From: Streptomyces zagrosensis
Lineage (GTDB): Bacteria; Actinomycetota; Actinomycetes; Streptomycetales; Streptomycetaceae
Assembly (NCBI RefSeq): GCF_014203645.1
Contig: NZ_JACHJL010000003.1
Location: 434,001-498,000 of the forward strand
DNA: 64,000 bases
Direction: 5' to 3'
The translations under genes and the position numbers were made by a program. Position 1 is the first letter of the stretch; every line of letters starts with the position of its first letter. Of this stretch, positions 18,708-27,523 are shown piece by piece. The notes beneath the pieces were generated by a model that saw only the letters and a program-made list of their open reading frames with translations, was not told where the DNA came from and made no database searches.

Positions 18708-19770
18708 ACGCCTATCGAGTAAACGGGGTTAGGCCGAGTGCGGAGAAGGGAGGGGGCTCAGGAGGTCCGGCGGGGTGTGCGGTTCTTGCCGGGTGGCGGG
18801 GCATAGGCCCGGGGTGGTGCGGAGCGGTATGCAGTCCGTGTCACGGCAGCCTGCGGAGGAGTCCGAGGCGCGTTGGCTCGCGCTACGGGCGAGGCTTGTG
18901 CGGGGTGGCCGGGGTGGCCGGGGTGGCCGGGGTGGCCGGGGTGGCCGGGGCGGTGCGGTGCGGGCTGCGCAGTGTGCCCTGGGGCGTGCCGAGGGGGTGG
19001 GCCTGGCTGCGCTGGCTCGCCTGGGGTGGTTCGCCGGACGGCTTGTCCTTGGGGTGGCTCGTCTGGGTCACCCAGGCGCTAACTGGCGGCTCGCCTCGCC
19101 CGTCTGTCTGGTTGCCGTGTTCGCAGGGCCCGGCGTGATCGGCGCGGGATTCGGCGTAATCGTGATCTGCGGGGGCTCGGTGCAATCCGCGCGGCTTCGT
19201 GGGCGATTGGGCTCAGTGTGACTGGCTTGCGGCGGGGCAGGTGCTGTGGACGCGCACTCGGATGCGGGCCTGCAACCGAGGGCGCGACCGGACTCGAACC
19301 CGATGCGGAGCACACCGTTCGCAGACTTCCAACGCGGACACGCACTCGTGCCCGGACCTGGTCCTGTACCTGGACCCGGACGCGGACCTGTGCCCGGACT
19401 CGCACCCGGGCCCGAACGCGGACACTCACCTGGACCGGATCTGTGCCGGTGCTTGGACGCAGAGCCAAACGCGGGCCCGGGCGCGCCGCCGGGCTCGGGC
19501 CGGCGGGCCCCGCTGGGCCCGGGTTCGGACCTAACCGCGAGTGCGAGCGGGTGCGGGTGCGATTTGCGGGACGGGCGGGGCTCGCGGGGATGAGGTGGAG
19601 AGTGGTGGGGCGGGGGTGGGGAAGGGGTGGGGGAAAGGGTAGAAGGGGAAGACAGCGGAACGCGGCCAGGACGGGCTGTGTGGCCGCGGCGGGCTGACCT
19701 AGTCCGTGGCGTGATGTGATCACAGTGAGTGACACAGGAATGAACGCGGAGATAAGGGTAGAAAAGGCCC
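18708..19770. other. 1-kb low-complexity region without a credible gene
   Basis: Long open frames exist on both strands here, but every translation is Gly/Arg/Trp or Pro/Ser/Arg monotony with no domain, so none is called. The sequence is repeat-driven: a 9-bp tandem array at 18902-18946, and degenerate CCTGGACCCGGA-type units at about 19340-19440. A YihY gene begins at 19771. The region may hold the YihY promoter. Confidence 0.55.
18902..18946. repeat. 9-bp tandem repeat, five perfect copies
   Basis: GGGGTGGCC is repeated five times without change, then decays into GGGGCGG. It lies in non-coding DNA. Confidence 0.9.
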
Positions 19771-21048
19771 ATGGACTGGTTGACCCGACTGCCTTGGATC
19801 GGCCCCGTTGTGGCGCGGCTGATGCGTACTCACGTCTGGCGCACCTACGAGACCCTGGAGCGGGTCCACTGGACGCGGCTCGCCGCCGCGATCACCTTCA
19901 TCAGCTTCCTGGCGCTGTTCCCCCTGATCACCGTGGGAGCGGCGATCGGTGCCGCGGTGCTCAGCGACGCCAAGATGCGCGACGTGGAGGGCAAGCTCGC
20001 CGACCAGGTACCCGGTATCTCGGGGCAACTCGACCTCAGTGGATTGGTGGACAACGCCGCCACGGTCGGGGTGCTTGCCGGTGCGGCGCTGCTGTTCACC
20101 GGTATCGGCTGGGTCGGCTCGCTGCGCGAGTGCCTGCGCGCCGTGTGGGAGCTGGCGGACGAGCACGACAACGTGTTGCTGCGGAAGCTGAAGGACGGAG
20201 GCATCCTGCTAGGGCTCGGCGGGGTGGCGCTCGGTTCGTTCGCGGTCTCGGCGTTTGCGGTCACCGCTGTCGGTTGGGCGGCCGAAAAGCTGGACATCCC
20301 CGAGGGCGGAGCGGGGAGTTGGCTGCTACGGCTTGCGGCCTTCGCCGCTGCGGTCGGCGCCGACTTCCTGCTGCTGTGCTACGTCCTGACCTGGCTTCCG
20401 GGCCTTACGCCGCCGCGTCGTGCCGTCGTGGTCGCGGCACTCATCGGCGCGATCGGCTTTGAGCTGCTGAAGTCGTTGCTTAGCGGTTACATGCAGGGAG
20501 TGGCGGCGAAGAGCATGTACGGGGCGTTCGGCACCCCCATTGCCTTGCTGTTGTGGATCAACTTGACGGCCAAGTTGTCGCTATTCTGCGCGGGTTGGAC
20601 GGCAACCCCGTCCAAGGCCCACGAGATCCTGGCGCCCGACGAGGAGTCCGACGAGGAGTCCGACGAGGAGCCTGACGCGGCTCCAGAGGAGTCCCCCGAA
20701 GCGGAGTCGGGGCGCGCGGAGAGGGCACACGGCCAGCGTCTGCCCGGCGAGCCGGGCAGGGGAGTGGCGACCCCCGCGGAGGCGACCCCGGCGAAGGCGC
20801 TTCCCGTGGAGACGGCCGATGCGCCGGCAGGGCGCCAGCCCGGGGCAGACGTTGCCGGGGAGCGCCACCCCGCGGCTCACGTGTCCAGGGCCGACGTGTC
20901 CAGGGCCGACGTGCCGGGGGGCGAAACCCGGGGCACCCACGTTGCTGGCGCCGCCATGTACGAGGCCGATGTTTGTGGGAAGCGTCGGTCTGCGGCCGGC
21001 GATGTTCCGCGGGCCCATGAGCCTGGAGCGCGAGCCCGGGACCGGTGA
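19771..21048 (+). CDS. YihY/BrkB-family membrane protein with disordered tail
   Basis: Multi-pass inner membrane protein of the YihY/BrkB family, function unsettled; it was once called RNase BN. Residues about 1-290 form the conserved core with five or six hydrophobic segments, and the motifs HWTRLAAAITFISFLALFPL and SMYGAFGTPIALLLWINLT are diagnostic. The last about 135 residues are an acidic then Ala/Gly/Arg-rich tail (EESDEESDEEPD, then duplicated VSRAD) not found in typical members. The tail includes two 15-bp units near 20880-20909. ATG 19771 has AAAAGG just upstream. The gene converges on the carboxypeptidase gene. Confidence 0.88.
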   Translation: MDWLTRLPWIGPVVARLMRTHVWRTYETLERVHWTRLAAAITFISFLALFPLITVGAAIGAAVLSDAKMRDVEGKLADQVPGISGQLDLSGLVDNAATVGVLAGAALLFTGIGWVGSLRECLRAVWELADEHDNVLLRKLKDGGILLGLGGVALGSFAVSAFAVTAVGWAAEKLDIPEGGAGSWLLRLAAFAAAVGADFLLLCYVLTWLPGLTPPRRAVVVAALIGAIGFELLKSLLSGYMQGVAAKSMYGAFGTPIALLLWINLTAKLSLFCAGWTATPSKAHEILAPDEESDEESDEEPDAAPEESPEAESGRAERAHGQRLPGEPGRGVATPAEATPAKALPVETADAPAGRQPGADVAGERHPAAHVSRADVSRADVPGGETRGTHVAGAAMYEADVCGKRRSAAGDVPRAHEPGARARDR

Positions 21049-21132
21049 GCGTGGGCCGGCGGGGCGCCGAGCGCCACCGCCGCGATTGCCTCGGCCCGCC
21101 CGTGCCCCCAAGCCCGCCCCGCCCGTTGCCCC

Positions 21133-21228
21133 CGGCGACCCGGCGACCCGGCGACCCGGCGACCCGGCGACCCGGCGACCCGGCGACCCGGCGACCCGGC
21201 GACCCGGCGACCCGGCGACCCGGCGACC
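21133..21228. repeat. 8-bp tandem repeat, twelve perfect copies
   Basis: CGGCGACC is repeated twelve times with no mismatch over 96 bases, in the convergent spacer between the YihY and carboxypeptidase genes. A unit of eight would shift frame in coding DNA, so it fits a non-coding location. Slippage should make copy number variable between strains. Confidence 0.95.
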
Positions 21229-21289
21229 CCCGCAAGAGGGCCGGTGTGGGTAGGTAGGGGTGGGCCTGGCCGGGGCCGGTCTGGCCGGG

Positions 21290-22717
21290 TCAGTCGCGGG
21301 GGCGGCGGCGGATCATGTCGGGCAGGGGCCAGCGGCGGCGTACCGCGAAGGCCGCTGCCGCCAGGAACGCTACCGAGCCGCCCGCGATCCCCACGGCCGT
21401 CCACGCGCCGCCGCCGGAGTCGTCGTCGCCCGCGACGGAGGCCTTGGCCTGCTGCTGGTGGCTGTTCTTGCCGCCGCCGGCCGCTCCGTCTTCCTCGGCC
21501 ACGGCGAGTCCTTCGGGGCCCGGGGCGACAAGGGTGCCAATCGGTTCGACCGCGTTGGCGGCCTTGAAGCCCCAGTCGAAGAGCTTCGCGGTCTCCTTGT
21601 AAACCTCGTTGTGCTCCTTTTTGCTGGGGTTCATGACGGTGACCAACAGGACTCGGTCGCCCTGCTCGGCGACGCCGGTGAAGGTGGCCCCGGCGTTCGT
21701 GGTGTAGCCGTTCTTGACTCCGGCGGTGCCCTCGTACGGGGTGAGGTCCGTGTCGCCGGTCAGCAGCCGGTTCGTGTTCTGGATCTCGAAGTATTCGCGC
21801 TTGGACTTCTTCGTCTTCTTGTCCTTTTTCACTTCCCCGGGAAACTTCGCCTGCGCCGTGGACGCGTACTCCCGGAAGTCCGCCTTGCGCAGTCCCGAGC
21901 GGGCGAAGAGCGTGAGGTCGTACGCGCTGCTGACCTGGCCCTCTTCGTCGTAGCCGTCCGGGCTGACGACGTGCGTGTCGCCGGCGTTCAGCTCCTTGGC
22001 GTGTGCCTGCATGTCTCGTACGGTCTGCGGTTTGCCGCCGTTCATGGCGGACAGGACGTGGACGGCATCGTTGCCGGAGCGCAGAAAGACGCCGAGCCAT
22101 AGGTCGTGTACGGAGTAGGTGTACTTCTCCTTGAGGCCGACCAGGCTGCTGCCCTCACCCATGCCCGCAAGGTCGGACAACTCGACCTTATGGGTCTTTT
22201 CCTTGCGGAACTTCGGCAGCACGGTGTCAGCGAACAGCATCTTCAGCGTGCTGGCGGGAGGCAGTCGCCAGTGTGGGTTGTGTGCGGCCAGGATCTCGCC
22301 GGATTCGGCGTCCGAGACCATCCACGACCGCGCGGTGAGCCCCCCAGGGAGCGGCGGCGCGCCCGCCTTCAGCCGCACCTGGGTCCCGGGCTTGCCCAGT
22401 TGTTCCCCGCCCACGGTGGACATGACGGCGGGCGGCTTGGGCTCCTCTTCCCTCTTGGGCCCTTCATCGGCCTGCGCGGGATGCACGGTGGCGAGCAGGC
22501 AGGGCAGCAGCAGCGCGGCCGTGGCCACAGCGCGTCCGTGTCCGCCGGGGAGGTTGGGAGAAGTGCGCGCGGCACGGAAGGTGCCGGCGGTACGAGGGGG
22601 GCGGAAGGAACGCGGAGTCGTCGGCACGTGGGTGAACGTATCGGTAGCCGCGTCGGGCGCAGGCGCCGCCTCGGGTGAAGACGACCCTGCCGGAGGTTTC
22701 GCCCAGCGGTTCCGCAT
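21290..22717 (-). CDS. D-alanyl-D-alanine carboxypeptidase (serine-type, S11 family)
   Basis: Low-molecular-weight penicillin-binding protein that trims the terminal D-Ala of peptidoglycan stem peptides outside the membrane. The active-site motifs are SxxK in PPASTLKML, SxN in RSGNDA and, as the third motif, KNG in GVKNGYTTNAG where KTG or KSG is usual. A hydrophobic signal region (AVATAALLLPCLLATV) lies about 65 residues in. The C-terminus has a membrane segment (TAVGIAGGSVAFLAAAAFAV) followed by arginines, so the protein is anchored. The start is uncertain: ATG 22717 is used, ATG 22729 overlaps the divergent gene's start, and GTG 22627 is also possible. No good ribosome binding site is seen. 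Confidence 0.88.
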   Translation of the reverse strand: MRNRWAKPPAGSSSPEAAPAPDAATDTFTHVPTTPRSFRPPRTAGTFRAARTSPNLPGGHGRAVATAALLLPCLLATVHPAQADEGPKREEEPKPPAVMSTVGGEQLGKPGTQVRLKAGAPPLPGGLTARSWMVSDAESGEILAAHNPHWRLPPASTLKMLFADTVLPKFRKEKTHKVELSDLAGMGEGSSLVGLKEKYTYSVHDLWLGVFLRSGNDAVHVLSAMNGGKPQTVRDMQAHAKELNAGDTHVVSPDGYDEEGQVSSAYDLTLFARSGLRKADFREYASTAQAKFPGEVKKDKKTKKSKREYFEIQNTNRLLTGDTDLTPYEGTAGVKNGYTTNAGATFTGVAEQGDRVLLVTVMNPSKKEHNEVYKETAKLFDWGFKAANAVEPIGTLVAPGPEGLAVAEEDGAAGGGKNSHQQQAKASVAGDDDSGGGAWTAVGIAGGSVAFLAAAAFAVRRRWPLPDMIRRRPRD

Positions 22718-22727
22718 ACTGGAAGTC

Positions 22728-22979
22728 ATGAAGCTCAGCCGCCCCGTGTCTTGGTTCCTGCTCGCGTTCGGGGTCTGGAGCTGGTGCATTTGGTTCACCT
22801 TTGTGAAAAACCTCTGGAAAGACTCAAGCGGGCTTGCCTTTAACGACTCCGGCGACCCGACCACATACTTCTGGGTGCACCTCACGCTCGCGATCACCTC
22901 GTTTCTCTTGGGGACGGGGATCGGGTTGCTCGGGTTCCGTGGACTGCGTGCTCTTCGACGGCAAGACGCTTCGGCGTAA
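22728..22979 (+). CDS. Small conserved membrane protein, function unknown
   Basis: 83-residue protein with two membrane spans (PVSWFLLAFGVWSWCIWFTFV and FWVHLTLAITSFLLGTGIGLL) joined by a short polar loop, ending in arginines. It resembles a small protein conserved in Streptomyces but I cannot assign a function. Its ATG lies in the same CATG as a possible carboxypeptidase start on the other strand. A metallophosphoesterase follows 15 bases downstream, probably in the same operon. Confidence 0.7.
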   Translation: MKLSRPVSWFLLAFGVWSWCIWFTFVKNLWKDSSGLAFNDSGDPTTYFWVHLTLAITSFLLGTGIGLLGFRGLRALRRQDASA

Positions 22980-22994
22980 GGGGAGGTTCGGGGG

Positions 22995-24575
22995 ATGGTC
23001 GCCGTCTTTGTGCTGGTCGCGCTGCTGATCGTCGCGCTGCTTGGGGCTGTGCACTGGTACGTGTGGCGCCGAATGGTGCGGGACATCACGGTGCCCGGCG
23101 GCCTGCCACGGCGCGTCGGCACCTGGGCGGTGATCGCCCTGCCGCTGCTCAGCGTGGGTGCCCTGGTAAGCGGGCGGGCAGGCGCGCCGTTCGCGGTCGA
23201 ACGGGTACTTGCCTGGCCCGGTTATATGTGGCTTGCGACGCTGTTGTATCTGACTCTCGCGCTGGTGGTCGGCGAGGCGGTCAGGCCACTTCTGCGGCGC
23301 GGCCTTGAGTGGCGCGCCCGCCGTATCGCGGCGTCGGCCGCCGGCCCGCTATCGGCCCAGCCGACCGACCCCGGCCCGGCTTCGACCGGCCCGGCTTCGA
23401 CCGGTGCTGCCCTGGCGAAACCCGCCACCGCCACCAGCCCCGCCACCTCCATCAGACCCATCGGCACCACGGCAGGCTCCTCCGGCTCTCCCCGCTCCAC
23501 CATCACCACTGGCACCGGCAGCACCGCGACGCCAGGCGCCCCCGTGTCCACCGGCAGCACAGCCGCCGCCACCGCCGCGACCACCACCTCGACATCGACC
23601 TCCACCTCAACCTCCACCTCGACCTCCGCCTCGTCCACCACATCCACGTCCACCACATCCATGTCCACCTCTACCAGCGCTGACGCCAGCACTAGCACCG
23701 CTGCCCCTGCTCCCACTCCGCTGGCTGACGCGCCCGCTGCCGCCGCCGCGACCTCGCGGCGGCTGTTCGTCGCGCGGACCGTGGCCGCCGGTGCGGGGGC
23801 CGTGGCTGCTGCCACGGTCGGGTACGGCACGTACAGCGTCTTCCGCGGTCCGCGCGTCAAGCGCATCACCGTGCCGCTCGCCAAGCTGCCCCGGCAGGCG
23901 CACGGCTACCGGATCGCGGTCGTGAGCGATATCCACCTGGGGCCGATCCTGGGCAGGTCGCACACCCAACGCGTGGTGGAGACGATCAACCGGGTCAACC
24001 CGGACCTCATCGCCGTGGTCGGCGACCTCGTGGACGGCAGCGTGGCCGATCTCGGAGCCGCCGCCGAGCCGCTGCGGCACCTTCGGGCGCGCGACGGTTC
24101 CTTCTTCGTCACGGGCAACCACGAGTATTTCTCCGGCGCCGAGGAATGGGTGGACCACGTTCGGGAGCTGGGGCTGCACCCGCTGGAGAACGCGCGCACC
24201 GAGTTGCCCGGCTTCGACCTCGCCGGGGTCAACGACGTCGCGGGCGAGGACGAGGGGCAGGGCCCGGACTTCCGGCGTGCGCTCGGCGATCGCGATCGCT
24301 CCCGCGCCTCGGTGCTGCTCGCCCATCAGCCCGTGGTCATCCATGACGCCGTGAAGCACGGCGTTGACCTCCAGCTTTCCGGGCACACCCACGGTGGTCA
24401 GCTCTGGCCCGGCAACTACCTTGCGGAGCTCGCCAACCCCACGGTTGCTGGACTTGAGCGGTACGGCGACACGCAGCTATACGTCTCTCGCGGCGCGGGC
24501 ACATGGGGCCCGCCGGTACGCGTGGGCGCGCCGCCGGACATTACGGTCGTTCAACTCGCCGCCACCAGCGCCTAA
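22995..24575 (+). CDS. Membrane metallophosphoesterase (YkuE-like) with Ser/Thr-rich insertion
   Basis: 526-residue calcineurin-type metallophosphoesterase. The N-terminal 114 residues contain three hydrophobic segments. Residues about 115-254 are a low-complexity linker, with a Ser/Thr run encoded by TCNACC hexamers (about 23583-23690). The enzymatic domain follows a second hydrophobic stretch (VAAGAGAVAAATVGYG) and shows the dimetal motifs VVSDIHLG, VVGDLVDG, TGNHEY and SGHTHGGQ. The catalytic domain is probably outside the membrane; related proteins act on phospholipid or lipid-linked phosphates. ATG 22995 has a GGGAGG-type site upstream (22979-22984). Confidence 0.88.
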   Translation: MVAVFVLVALLIVALLGAVHWYVWRRMVRDITVPGGLPRRVGTWAVIALPLLSVGALVSGRAGAPFAVERVLAWPGYMWLATLLYLTLALVVGEAVRPLLRRGLEWRARRIAASAAGPLSAQPTDPGPASTGPASTGAALAKPATATSPATSIRPIGTTAGSSGSPRSTITTGTGSTATPGAPVSTGSTAAATAATTTSTSTSTSTSTSTSASSTTSTSTTSMSTSTSADASTSTAAPAPTPLADAPAAAAATSRRLFVARTVAAGAGAVAAATVGYGTYSVFRGPRVKRITVPLAKLPRQAHGYRIAVVSDIHLGPILGRSHTQRVVETINRVNPDLIAVVGDLVDGSVADLGAAAEPLRHLRARDGSFFVTGNHEYFSGAEEWVDHVRELGLHPLENARTELPGFDLAGVNDVAGEDEGQGPDFRRALGDRDRSRASVLLAHQPVVIHDAVKHGVDLQLSGHTHGGQLWPGNYLAELANPTVAGLERYGDTQLYVSRGAGTWGPPVRVGAPPDITVVQLAATSA

Positions 24576-24927
24576 TCGGACCCAGGACCCCACCGCCGGG
24601 GCCCTCCGCCACGTGCCTGATCGACCTCTGAACCCCACCGCCGGGCCACTATGCCGGTGTGATTCCATCCCTCCGCGGTCGCCTGGCCGTGGGCTGGGTG
24701 AGCGCATCGGAAAGACCCTTTTCGCTGGTGAGCCTCTTACCACTGGGTGGGTTCTGTGGTGTACGCGTGTGTAAAGCGGTCAAATCCTCAATGATAAAAG
24801 GAGGTTGCTAGCGTACGCGTCGGCCGTGTGGTTGGGTAATGCGCACTGTTGGGGCGGGAAGCAGGGTTACCTCATGTGGCTGCGACTTTTTCCCCCGTGA
24901 AGTCAGGTGCTGGAGGGGGCGCGGGGG
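24576..24927 (+). other. Upstream region of the peptide-binding lipoprotein gene
   Basis: Non-coding as far as I can tell. An unusually AT-rich island at 24770-24812 contains AATGATAAAAGGAGG. It is followed by TGCTAGCGT (24807-24814 region), which looks like the extended -10 element seen before the TetR gene at 14950. A short frame after AGGAGG is not convincing. GGAGGGGG precedes ATG 24928. Confidence 0.4.
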
Positions 24928-26496
24928 ATGCGATGGGTTGGCAAGCGATGGCTTGCACTGGGGTGCGTTTGTGGGGCTGTGGCGGCCAGTTGGGGAGTTA
25001 GCGGCTGCGATGTGCTGTCCTCTTCGGGGGACGACGACAAGCCGATCATGGTGGGTACGGCCGACCCGGTGAAGACGCTCGACCCGGCCGGAGCGTACGA
25101 CGCGGGCTCCTGGGGGCTGTACAGCAACATCTTCCAGTCGTTGCTGACGTTCACGCCCGCCGCTCCCAAGCCGGTGCCCGACGCGGCCAAGAAATGTGGC
25201 TTCACCAGCGATGAGTTGCTGACGTACGTCTGCGAGTTGCGGTCGGGCCTGCGCTTTACCAGCGGTCGCGACATCACGGCGCAGGACGTGAAGTTTTCCT
25301 TCGACCGGATCGTCGCCATTCACGACCCGGGCGGCCCGATGCCCCTGCTCAACAGCCTCAAATCGGTCGAGGCCAAGGGCGCGAACAAGGTGGTCTTCCA
25401 TCTCAGTTCGGCGGATGCGACGTTCCCGTACAAGATCGCCACGGGCGCCGGTTCCATCGTGGACCGTGAGAAGTACAGCGCGAGTAAGTTGCGCACCGGC
25501 GACGATGTGGTCGGCTCGGGCCCGTACGTCCTCAAGAAGTACGAACACGAAAAGATCGCCGAACTACGCTCCAACTCCCGCTACAAGGGCGCACTGAAGG
25601 ACACCGGCAAGCCCGTCACCGTCCGCTACTTCAAAGACGCTGAGAAGCTACGGGATGCCTGGAAGAAGCGAAATGTCGATGTTGCCGCGCGGCAGTTGCC
25701 TTCCGCGTATCTGAAGTCGCTGTCTCCCTCCGACTCCTCGGTCCGAGTGATGAACAACCCCGGCGCTACCACGGGCAACTTGGCATTCAACGTGCGTACG
25801 GGTTCGGCGATGAAGAACCCGGCGGCGCGGCGGGCTATTGCGGCTGTGGTCGATCGCGGTGAGCTCATTAGCATCGCCCACAGCCGCACCGTCGATTCGC
25901 TCTACTCGCTGATCCCCAAGGGCGTCACCGGCCATAGCACCGCCTTCTACGACGCCTACCCGAAGCCCAGCCCCGACCGTGCCCGCCGCATACTCCGTGA
26001 TGCGGGCATCACCACGCCGGTCAACTTCACCATGGCGTACCCGTCGGGCTCGGCGGCGAAGGCGGAAGGAGCGGAACTCAAGGCCCAGTTGGAGGAGACG
26101 GGCCTGTTCAAGGTGACGTTCAACCAGTACGACTGGAACACATTCCAGAACGGATTCAATAAGGGCGCATACGATGCGTACGGCATCATCTGGTACCCGG
26201 ACTTCCTCGATGCCGACACCTTCATCAGCCCGTTGGTCGGCGCCGAGTCCACGTTGCACAACGGATACAGCAATGCCAAGGTGGACGGCCTGATTCGCGA
26301 TACGCAAAAGAGCCCACAGCGGGAACGGGTGGTCGGGGACTTCCGCGAGATTCAGCGCATCGTGGCCCACGACGTGCCGCTGCTGCCGCTATGGCAGGGC
26401 AAGGACACGGTCGTCAGCAAGGACTCCATATCCGGCACGCAGTTCCTGTCGGAGGGAACCGGCATGTGGCGGCTGTGGGAGCTGGACCGCATTTAG
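24928..26496 (+). CDS. Peptide/solute-binding lipoprotein (SBP_bac_5 family)
   Basis: 522-residue extracytoplasmic binding protein of the oligopeptide/nickel ABC importer class. The signal peptide ends in lipobox GVSGC, so it is a lipoprotein. Family landmarks: VKTLDPAGAYD near the mature N-terminus, then LTFTPAAPKPVPDAA, the RSGLRFTSGRDITAQDVKFS segment, and NLAFNVRTG. ATG 24928 is preferred over an upstream alternative because of the GGAGGGGG site. No permease or ATPase gene is adjacent: the next gene is a convergent LysR. It must share a transporter encoded elsewhere or act as a sensor. Confidence 0.9.
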   Translation: MRWVGKRWLALGCVCGAVAASWGVSGCDVLSSSGDDDKPIMVGTADPVKTLDPAGAYDAGSWGLYSNIFQSLLTFTPAAPKPVPDAAKKCGFTSDELLTYVCELRSGLRFTSGRDITAQDVKFSFDRIVAIHDPGGPMPLLNSLKSVEAKGANKVVFHLSSADATFPYKIATGAGSIVDREKYSASKLRTGDDVVGSGPYVLKKYEHEKIAELRSNSRYKGALKDTGKPVTVRYFKDAEKLRDAWKKRNVDVAARQLPSAYLKSLSPSDSSVRVMNNPGATTGNLAFNVRTGSAMKNPAARRAIAAVVDRGELISIAHSRTVDSLYSLIPKGVTGHSTAFYDAYPKPSPDRARRILRDAGITTPVNFTMAYPSGSAAKAEGAELKAQLEETGLFKVTFNQYDWNTFQNGFNKGAYDAYGIIWYPDFLDADTFISPLVGAESTLHNGYSNAKVDGLIRDTQKSPQRERVVGDFREIQRIVAHDVPLLPLWQGKDTVVSKDSISGTQFLSEGTGMWRLWELDRI

Positions 26497-26544
26497 GGGC
26501 CCTGCACTGAGCCCCCGCCAATACCTCGTCCGGCACTCGCGGCG

Positions 26545-27453
26545 TCATGTCTCAACGGCCATTGCCGCCTGCTCCTGAAGCGCCTGGATCAGCGTCGCCA
26601 CCGAGGCACAGGCGTTCCGGCGCAGCACGGCTACGCCAATGTGCCGAGTGGGGGCCGGCGGATTGATGGGAACGGCCCGCAGGCCCGGGATCTCTGGGGC
26701 CAGCGCGATGGAGGGGATCAGCGAGATGCCCACGCCGGCGGCGACGAGCGAGCGGGCGAAGAAGTAGTCGGTCGTCGTGCCGCGTATCTTCGGGGCGAAT
26801 CCCGCGCGCTCGGCGTAACGCAGCAGGTAGACCTCCGTCTTGAGGCAGCCGAGCACCCAAGGTTCGTCCGCCAGTTCCGCGATGTCGAGTGCCTGGCAGC
26901 CGGCCAGCGGGTGTGCCTCGGGCAGGACGACGTGCAGGGGGTCCGCCAGCAGCGCGGTCCATTCCACGGCGGAACTCTTGCCCGACCGGCCGGGCAGCGG
27001 CCCGTCGAAGTGGTAGGCGAGCGCGATATCCACGGCACCTTGGCGGACCAGAGGCAGGCTGTCCTCGGGTTCGGCCTCCCTGACGTGGACCACGGTGTCG
27101 GGATGGGCGGCCGTCATGCGGGTGAGGGCGCCGGGCAGCAGGAGTCGGCCGCCGCTGGTGAAGGTGGCGAGGGTGCATTGGGTACGACCGGTGCCCAGCC
27201 GGTCGATCTGCCGTTTGGCGTGCGCGAGTTCCGCGGCTACCGACTCAGCGGCCCCCACCATGATCCGGCCGGCCTGGGTGAGGGTCGTCCCTCGGGTACT
27301 GCGTTCCACGACCTGCACGCCGAGGCTGCGCTCCAGGGCCGCGACGTGCTGCGAGACGGCCGAGGGAGTGAGTCGCAGGGCGGTCGCCGCCTGAGTGAAA
27401 CTGCCGTGCTCCGCCACCGCACGCAGGACGCGAAGCCGCTGCACATCAATCAA
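26545..27453 (-). CDS. LysR-family transcriptional regulator
   Basis: 302-residue LysR regulator. The N-terminal winged helix is clear (LRVLRAVAEHGSFTQAATAL, then LTPSAVSQHVAALERSLGVQ), and the rest is the co-inducer domain. The start appears to be TTG at 27453, with AAGGA six to seven bases upstream; GTG 27444 is the alternative. It is divergent from an epimerase/aldo-keto reductase pair that it probably controls; an inverted repeat lies in the shared spacer. Confidence 0.92.
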   Translation of the reverse strand: MIDVQRLRVLRAVAEHGSFTQAATALRLTPSAVSQHVAALERSLGVQVVERSTRGTTLTQAGRIMVGAAESVAAELAHAKRQIDRLGTGRTQCTLATFTSGGRLLLPGALTRMTAAHPDTVVHVREAEPEDSLPLVRQGAVDIALAYHFDGPLPGRSGKSSAVEWTALLADPLHVVLPEAHPLAGCQALDIAELADEPWVLGCLKTEVYLLRYAERAGFAPKIRGTTTDYFFARSLVAAGVGISLIPSIALAPEIPGLRAVPINPPAPTRHIGVAVLRRNACASVATLIQALQEQAAMAVET

Positions 27454-27473
27454 CAGTTTTCCTTAAGGCGTCT

Positions 27474-27497
27474 CCAGCAAGCAAGCACTTCTGCTGG
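27474..27497. promoter_or_regulatory. Inverted repeat in LysR/epimerase divergent spacer
   Basis: CCAGCA (27474-27479) and TGCTGG (27492-27497) form a dyad with a 12-base centre, a spacing suited to LysR dimers. It lies between the LysR start and the epimerase ATG at 27524. Confidence 0.45.
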
Positions 27498-27523
27498 CGA
27501 CTGTAGATGTCCAGGATGGGGGC

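Noticed and set aside
18775..19221. Plus-strand frames with Gly/Trp/Ala repeats
   Set aside because: Generated by the 9-bp GGGGTGGCC array; no start signal or domain.
19068..19772. 234-codon minus-strand frame rich in Pro/Ser/Gly
   Set aside because: Composition follows the repeats, no motif is present, and it ends against the YihY start.
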